From NCBI RefSeq assembly GCF_018802605.1, contig NZ_CP069161.1, positions 744,001 through 808,000 of the forward strand: DNA of 64,000 nt, read 5' to 3'. Origin of the DNA: Paludibacterium paludis (GTDB taxonomy: Bacteria > Pseudomonadota > Gammaproteobacteria > Burkholderiales > Chromobacteriaceae). The first letter of the stretch is position 1; each line of letters opens with the position of its first letter. The notes under the pieces are model-generated. The model was not told the origin of the DNA. It did no database searches and worked only from the letters and a program-made list of their open reading frames with translations. This document shows positions 58,230 through 64,000 of this stretch, in pieces. The position numbers were made by a program, and so were the translations under genes.

Positions 58230-60902
58230 TTATCTCTTTGGCTCGCTCTTTGGGGACATATGTGACTTCAGCTCACGCCACATTCTGTTCAGATACCGCT
58301 GAAGGAACTGACGTAAGGTCAAATTCTCGGCGTCAGCTAATCGATTAGCCAGCATGAGCTGCTGCGACAGGCGCTGCTCTGCTATCTCATAGAGCTCCTG
58401 GCGCTCAGCGCCCAGTCGATGCAACTCCGACAAGCGCTGCTCTGCTATCTCGTAGAGTTCCTGGCGCTCAGCGCCCAGTCGATGCAACTCCGACAAGCGC
58501 TGCTCTGCTATCTCATAGAGTTCCTGGCGCTCAGCGCCCAGTCGATGCAACTCCGACAAGCGCTGCTCTGCTATCTCATAGAGCTCCTGGCGCTCAGCGC
58601 CCAGTCGATGCAACTCCGACAAGCGCTGCTCTGCTATTTCATAGAGTTCCTGGCGCTCAGCGCCCAGTCGATGCAACTCCGACAAGCGCTGCTCTGCTAT
58701 TTCATAGAGTTCCTGGCGCTCAGCGCCCAGTCGATGCAGCTCCGACAAGCGCTGCTCTGCTATTTCATAGAGTTCCTGGCGCTCAGTGCCCAGTCGATAA
58801 AGCTCTGTTAGATTATCTTTATTTGTTTCAGTCAGGACATTTACTTGTTTCTCAAGCGAACTATGATACCCACCCTGAAAAAGGAAACGATAAAAATTTA
58901 TGCGGGAGCCTCGTCCTGAGATCAATTGCGAAACGACAACCGCACTATGCATTCCATTGTCGAGCAATTCCATTGCATCAAAATAGGTGCAAGTCAGAGG
59001 AAAAGTAGCTTCTCCAATCCACTCTTCTGCTGGGTTCTTTAGCGCATCAAGTGCAACATGCATTGCGCGGCTGAAATATGAAATAGCACCTGTATCATCC
59101 CCTTGAGAGAGAAGCAAAAAGCCAACATGCCTTGCAGCAGAAACGATTTTAACGGCCAATACCGGACTGAATTTCAAGTATTCTGCCTCTATGCAACGAT
59201 CAAACCAATACCGAGATCTTTCCCTATCACCTTTCTTCAAGAATATAAGCCCCATAAGATAAGCCAATGAAGTCTGCCACCTAAAAACATGTGCATTATG
59301 GGATTCGAAACTCAGGTAGTTCTCAACTTTTATCGCTAAATCTAAACACTCAAAAATATCAAAATGACCATGCTCAAAAACTCTATAACCATATACACAC
59401 AATGCTGCGCCATAATCAGCCGATTTGGCATTGCAACTACCGATTAGCTCTTTGCATCGTTCGGCCAAAGCGATCGGCTCTTTGATTCGAAACTGCGTTT
59501 CGCAAATTTCCCGAATCAACCACGCATTATCATAATTAGAAGAAAAATCAAGTAAATTATTTGGTGGTTTTGAGTATGGGTATACCGTCTCTTCAAATGG
59601 TAACGAGGTGCCCTTTGATTGTTTGAATGCGACAGCCACACACCATTCGGATTCTGCGCACTCATTAACCCCTCCTTCATCAGATCGCTGAAAAAGTCGA
59701 GGACTCTCTGAAAGCTTAAAGCCACCGCCGGCTATCTGGTCAAATCGTTCCTCAATCAAAAAAAATTGCGATAACTGTTCATTTAGCACAGCCCAATCGT
59801 AGACATGAAAATGCCATGGATTAGGGTCTTTCCCAGTCTCATCCACCCAGCGATTCGGAACACTTACGATTAGACGCCCTGTCGGTCTCAAAACCCTTGA
59901 AAATTCAGCCAGCAGTTTCCTAGGATCTTGCACGTGCTCCAATGTCTCGAAACTAGTAATTAGATCTACTGAATCATCCGCAAGAAATGAAAGATTTTCA
60001 ACATTTGACTCTACAAAAGAAACATCCGCCCCACCATACATTGAAAACGCATACTCAATAGCATAATGGCTCAAATCAACACCAATGAGGCGTTTTGCAA
60101 ATGAATTTGAATACATGACATGTGTGCCGTAGCCTAGACCACATGCTGCATCTAGAACAACATCACCAGGACGGATATATTGTGAAGCAAAGTGATAGTG
60201 AAACACATGTCCATCTGATCTGCGCCCAGTTTCTCTCAGCATATCCATATGGAGATCACGCTCCTGGGCCAGCACTCCAAGAGGATATTTTTCCAGCACC
60301 TCCTCAGGAATTTTTTCGAGAATAATAAACACCTGCCAACTATCTGAATTTAATGATTCGTAATCATTAATTTCATAGTAGGCAGGATGTTTCCGAAAAC
60401 CGGCTTCAAAGCACTTTGTCTCCCACCAAGCACGCCCTTCAACCGTTAAGTGCCAATGTCCATCGCGGTCCAGTGTCGTCGCAATTTGAAGGAATACATA
60501 GCGGCCGGCGACCCGATGGATTTCCTTTAAAGCGTTGGGAACATCCTCGGGTGCCAGATGCTCCATGCAATCGGTGGATACTACGGTTTGGAACGACGCA
60601 CTTGTGAAAGGTAACTTGAGCACAGAGCCATGAGAGAACCGGCCTGGCATGCGATTATTACAGCGTGCAGTGACAACCTCCGACACGTCTAAACCGTACG
60701 CATCCACTCCGCGGCACAGCAATGACGATACCAGCAATCCTTCGCCTGAGCCTATATCCAATGTGCGACCAACACCGCAGGTCGTGATAATCAGCTCAGC
60801 GATATGCTGCATGTTGCCACTCGATTCGCCGATGCGGTCTTCTAACGTCCAATAGTGATCATATTGTTGCTGGTAGTCAGTTGTCGCATTCGTATCTGTC
60901 AT
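58230..60902 (-). CDS. Double methyltransferase with repeat-built coiled coil (candidate O-antigen cap and chain-length ruler)
   Basis: 890 residues in four parts. Methyltransferase 1 has the SAM motif LDIGSGEG (residues 48-55) and LDVSEVV. Methyltransferase 2, near residue 250, has VVLDAACGLGYGTHVMY and LITSFETLEHVQDPRKLLAE. A helical TPR-like region follows (about 440-650), then seven 21-residue repeats (698-844, unit LSELHRLGAERQELYEIAEQ plus R) and a basic tail. The repeat is heptad-compatible and should form a long coiled coil. In E. coli O9a, WbdD combines chain-capping enzymes with a coiled coil that sets O-antigen length; the same logic is inferred here. No kinase domain is seen. The ATG at 60902 overlaps the wzt stop (TAATG). 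Confidence 0.85.
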   Translation of the reverse strand: MTDTNATTDYQQQYDHYWTLEDRIGESSGNMQHIAELIITTCGVGRTLDIGSGEGLLVSSLLCRGVDAYGLDVSEVVTARCNNRMPGRFSHGSVLKLPFTSASFQTVVSTDCMEHLAPEDVPNALKEIHRVAGRYVFLQIATTLDRDGHWHLTVEGRAWWETKCFEAGFRKHPAYYEINDYESLNSDSWQVFIILEKIPEEVLEKYPLGVLAQERDLHMDMLRETGRRSDGHVFHYHFASQYIRPGDVVLDAACGLGYGTHVMYSNSFAKRLIGVDLSHYAIEYAFSMYGGADVSFVESNVENLSFLADDSVDLITSFETLEHVQDPRKLLAEFSRVLRPTGRLIVSVPNRWVDETGKDPNPWHFHVYDWAVLNEQLSQFFLIEERFDQIAGGGFKLSESPRLFQRSDEGGVNECAESEWCVAVAFKQSKGTSLPFEETVYPYSKPPNNLLDFSSNYDNAWLIREICETQFRIKEPIALAERCKELIGSCNAKSADYGAALCVYGYRVFEHGHFDIFECLDLAIKVENYLSFESHNAHVFRWQTSLAYLMGLIFLKKGDRERSRYWFDRCIEAEYLKFSPVLAVKIVSAARHVGFLLLSQGDDTGAISYFSRAMHVALDALKNPAEEWIGEATFPLTCTYFDAMELLDNGMHSAVVVSQLISGRGSRINFYRFLFQGGYHSSLEKQVNVLTETNKDNLTELYRLGTERQELYEIAEQRLSELHRLGAERQELYEIAEQRLSELHRLGAERQELYEIAEQRLSELHRLGAERQELYEIAEQRLSELHRLGAERQELYEIAEQRLSELHRLGAERQELYEIAEQRLSELHRLGAERQELYEIAEQRLSQQLMLANRLADAENLTLRQFLQRYLNRMWRELKSHMSPKSEPKR
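58371..58811 (-). repeat. 63-bp tandem repeat (7 units) within the coiled-coil gene
   Basis: Seven in-frame units of exactly 63 bases, each coding 21 residues. Six code for identical residues and the outermost 5' unit differs at three residues (LTELYRLGT instead of LSELHRLGA). The units differ from each other by only a few silent bases (for example atctcat/atctcgt/atttcat and gagctc/gagttc), so they arose by recent duplication. The number of units can change without breaking the frame. Confidence 0.97.
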
Positions 60903-62314
60903 TATTTTATCCAAGTTGCAACCATTCTTAAATCAGCCACACCGCCAAAAAAGTACTCGTCGCGCTTGATTGACACCTGAAAAAAGGCCGCTTCGTCTAC
61001 CCAATGCAGCATTCGCTGCGCCATGTAATTCATCGTCTCCTCGATGGAGACGGCGGCCTGTACTTCGTAAAGGTTTTCGCCCAAGTCACAGGCACAGTCG
61101 AGCACCACTTGGAACGTATCACCTACTTCGAAGCGACGATCCCAGAAGATATGAGTGTCAAGACCTCTGGCTCTAGTGGTCATGTCCTGGTTGAGGGTTC
61201 CCCAAGAATAAATCTTAACGCCCTCTTTATTTCTCAAACGAACAGCAACGTTCAGTTTGTCGATGTTCGCGAAAGCTTCGCAGGTAATCCGGATCCGCAA
61301 TTGCTCCCCTGTGTAATACATCGAGCAAGGTTGGTCACCGGCGTTTAGCGTTTCAACCTTAATGATTTTGACTTCGCCATCGCCAAACGATAGCCGGTCG
61401 GAACGCGTCTCCATACCGCGCGAAACATGAACAGCCGGCTTGGATTTCGTAGCACACTGAGCAGTGGCGAGCGCTTCAACAGTGCTAGGCATAGCGGCTT
61501 GTCTTGCCCGCTCGACCATACTTTTGGTGAGGGTCGAGAAGTAAGCGGCTTCCTCGTCGTGGAGTAATTTGCGGTACTTCAGCACAACTTCGGAGGACAG
61601 CCCCCATGCAACCGATTGCCCTTTATTCAATAATAGGGCTCGATTAGTGAGCGTCCGCACGCTTTCCTGATCATGCGACACAAATAACACAGTCGTACCG
61701 TCTGATACCAATTTCTCGATGCGCTGGAAACAACGCTTCTGGAAGAGTGCATCACCCACGGCGAGAGCTTCATCCACGATCAGGATTTCGGGTTCTACCT
61801 GCACCTGCACGGCGAAAGCAAGACGAACCAGCATCCCACTCGAATAAGTTTTCACAGGCTGATCCAAGTGCTCGCCAATATCGGCAAAGGCAGCGATTGC
61901 GTCAAACTTATCATCTATTTGCGCTGCGGAAAAACCGAGCAGAGCTCCATTGAGGTAAACATTCTCGCGCCCAGTGAAATCCGGATTGAAGCCCGATCCT
62001 AGCTCCAGTAGCGCAGCTATACGGCCGTGGGTCGTGACAGAGCCAGTGGATGGGGCTAGCGTCCCGGTAATGATCTGCAAGAGGGTACTCTTGCCACTCC
62101 CGTTGCGGCCGACGATGCCGACCGTTTCACCTTTCTTGACGTCGAAAGAGATATCCTTTAGCGCCCAAAATTCGCGGTAATACTGGCGCAGTTCGAGACC
62201 AGCCAATCGCTGGAATCGCGGTAAGATCATCTGCTTGAGACGATCACGCGGCTGGTCGTAAATCTGGTAACACTTGCTCAGCCCTTCAACCTTGATGGCG
62301 ATTTCAGAGGACAT
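60902..62314 (-). CDS. wzt: O-antigen ABC transporter ATPase Wzt with C-terminal recognition domain
   Basis: 470 residues. The N-terminal ATPase has Walker A GRNGSGKST (residues 69-77), signature YSSGMLVRL and Walker B ILIVDEALAVGD. The C-terminal third (about 310-470) matches the beta-sandwich Wzt-C domain, which in some systems binds the terminal modification of the O-antigen before export. Its presence fits the capping methyltransferase encoded next. I chose the Met of MSSEIAIKVEGLSK; the start overlaps the wzm stop by 11 bases. Confidence 0.93.
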   Translation of the reverse strand: MSSEIAIKVEGLSKCYQIYDQPRDRLKQMILPRFQRLAGLELRQYYREFWALKDISFDVKKGETVGIVGRNGSGKSTLLQIITGTLAPSTGSVTTHGRIAALLELGSGFNPDFTGRENVYLNGALLGFSAAQIDDKFDAIAAFADIGEHLDQPVKTYSSGMLVRLAFAVQVQVEPEILIVDEALAVGDALFQKRCFQRIEKLVSDGTTVLFVSHDQESVRTLTNRALLLNKGQSVAWGLSSEVVLKYRKLLHDEEAAYFSTLTKSMVERARQAAMPSTVEALATAQCATKSKPAVHVSRGMETRSDRLSFGDGEVKIIKVETLNAGDQPCSMYYTGEQLRIRITCEAFANIDKLNVAVRLRNKEGVKIYSWGTLNQDMTTRARGLDTHIFWDRRFEVGDTFQVVLDCACDLGENLYEVQAAVSIEETMNYMAQRMLHWVDEAAFFQVSIKRDEYFFGGVADLRMVATWIK

Positions 62315-63122
62315 CGGCAAACCCCTTTCTTGTCTTCTGAAACCAAGCAAAGCCAAGCAAGGCAATCAGGGTAGTTACGAACCAATAAGTAACTAATGGC
62401 TGAATATCGGGTAGCTTACCCCAATACAGTAAATTTCGTGTCATTTCAATGACTGGTGTCACCGGATTAAGGTACAAAAGATGTCGGTAGCTTTCCGGCA
62501 GTGCACTAACCGGATAAAAAACGGGGGTCAAAAACATGAGCACCGAAGTAAAGATACCGATGATTTGCGATATATCGCGCAGGTAAACGCCAAGCGAGGC
62601 CAGAACCCAACTCAAACCCATGATAAAGAGCATGAAAGGAAAAACAATGACTGGCATGAGTAGCGCTGTGGCATGGGGCATCCCAAAAAATACACCATAC
62701 GCCAGCAACCAAACGCCGAGACTGATTAACGTGTGGAACATCGCAGCCAACAAGATTACAACTGGCAATATTTCCAGCGGATACACAACTTTTTTTACAT
62801 AATTTACGTTCGAGAGAATCAAACTCGGCGCACGGTTAATGCATTCGGAAAATAGGCTAAACATCATCAGGCCAGCGAAGAGCACCAGTGCAAACTCAGT
62901 TTTTGAGTCGCTCCCAGTATCCCAACGCGCTTTGAACACTACACTGAAAACAAATGTATAAACAGCAAGCATGAAAAGCGGATTAAAAAACGACCAGAGC
63001 AGCCCGAGTGCGGAACCACGATAGCGTCCGAGCACCTCCCTCTTGGCGGATGCCTTGATGAGTTCACGGTTACGCCACAAGCTTGAGAACAATGCGGCAG
63101 GAGAAGGCGAGAAGTTGGGCAT
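62304..63122 (-). CDS. wzm: O-antigen ABC transporter permease Wzm
   Basis: An inner-membrane subunit that, with Wzt, moves lipid-linked O-antigen to the periplasm. 272 residues and six membrane segments. The N-terminal amphipathic region RELIKASAKREVLGRYRGSA and the segments VNYVKKVVYPLEILPV and YLRDISQIIGIFTSVLMFLT are typical of ABC-2 polysaccharide permeases. The ATG at 63122 is preferred to the upstream TTG. It lies 37 bases after the galE remnant. Confidence 0.93.
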   Translation of the reverse strand: MPNFSPSPAALFSSLWRNRELIKASAKREVLGRYRGSALGLLWSFFNPLFMLAVYTFVFSVVFKARWDTGSDSKTEFALVLFAGLMMFSLFSECINRAPSLILSNVNYVKKVVYPLEILPVVILLAAMFHTLISLGVWLLAYGVFFGMPHATALLMPVIVFPFMLFIMGLSWVLASLGVYLRDISQIIGIFTSVLMFLTPVFYPVSALPESYRHLLYLNPVTPVIEMTRNLLYWGKLPDIQPLVTYWFVTTLIALLGFAWFQKTRKGFADVL

Positions 63123-63159
63123 CAGCGTGAACCTTCTGTGCAATATGAAATTTTCGGAA

Positions 63160-63291
63160 TCATATGTAACCTTGTGGATTGTATTGTTGCCAACGCCAGT
63201 AGTCTTGGCACATGGAGGCTAAGTCGCGTTCAGCCTGCCAATTCAGTAGCGGCTTAGCCGATTTGGGGGCGGCATAACATACCGCAACTTC
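63160..63291 (-). pseudogene. galE: 3' remnant of UDP-glucose 4-epimerase gene
   Basis: About 43 codons up to a stop: EVAVCYAAPKSAKPLLNWQA, then ERDLASMCQDYWRWQQYNPQ and GYI. This matches the end of GalE (pattern ERDL..MC.D.WRWQ..NP.GY). The rest is missing because an IS3-type end begins at 63292. The gene was probably the first of the polysaccharide operon. Confidence 0.8.
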
Positions 63292-63299
63292 TGTAGTGG

Positions 63300-64000
<701 letters not shown>

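Noticed and set aside
58419..58811. 130-codon repetitive open frame on the plus strand
   Set aside because: It is the antisense reading of the 63-bp repeat; an array of 63-base units without stops stays open on both strands.
58371..58811. CRISPR array
   Set aside because: The units are contiguous, in frame and have no unique spacers; they code for a coiled coil.

Overview
The window is chromosomal DNA from a GC-rich Gram-negative bacterium, most likely a betaproteobacterium of the Neisseriales/Chromobacteriaceae type. The basis is a 14-gene nuo operon ending in the DUF2818 gene typical of Betaproteobacteria, the order tpiA-secG-tRNA-Leu-nuoA, lipid A acyltransferases divergent from metK, and an S-adenosylhomocysteine (SAH) riboswitch before ahcY. 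The species cannot be named from sequence reading alone.

Region 1 (1-43.1 kb) is ordinary core genome: the end of a polyamine-binding protein gene, rdgB-hemW, a DUF2147 protein, recG, then a minus-strand transport block (pstSCAB, pit, kup) with a small RNA candidate in front of kup. Next come tpiA, secG, tRNA-Leu(GAG) and the full respiratory complex I operon nuoA-N. After that lie a DUF418-like membrane protein, two lipid A acyltransferases, and the SAM cycle genes metK, ahcY (with riboswitch) and metF. A YqhA-type membrane protein, a secreted cupin, an unrecognised serine-rich protein and an Lrp-type regulator follow. The regulator is divergent from a complete tyrosine degradation operon (hppD, hmgA-like, FAH, maiA). 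tRNA-Phe(GAA) ends the core.

Region 2 (43.1-48.3 kb) is an insertion-sequence graveyard directly after tRNA-Phe. It holds a possible group II intron fragment, an IS21 element with a frameshifted istA, an IS66 element cut by the IS21, and two inverted 163-bp 3' ends of an IS5-type transposase that bound the nest.

Region 3 (48.3-63.3 kb) is a visibly more AT-rich, horizontally acquired-looking surface polysaccharide locus. All its genes are on the minus strand with short gaps or overlaps. In transcription order they are: galE remnant, wzm, wzt, a double methyltransferase with a 63-bp-repeat coiled coil, a GT4 glycosyltransferase, a large HAD-containing protein, a second GT4, a second large HAD-containing protein, a GT2, an SDR-type enzyme and a WbpL/WecA-type initiating sugar-phosphate transferase. 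I read it as an ABC-transporter-dependent O-antigen system: the WbpL-like enzyme starts the chain on undecaprenyl phosphate and the GTs and HAD proteins extend it. The methyltransferase/coiled-coil protein may cap the chain and set its length, after which Wzt, which has a C-terminal extension, recognises the cap and Wzm exports the chain. The most notable parts are the repeat-built coiled-coil protein, a possible analogue of the WbdD molecular ruler, and the two paralogous HAD proteins with an uncharacterised C-terminal module. A degraded IS3 element (63.3-64 kb) has cut off galE at the upstream edge.
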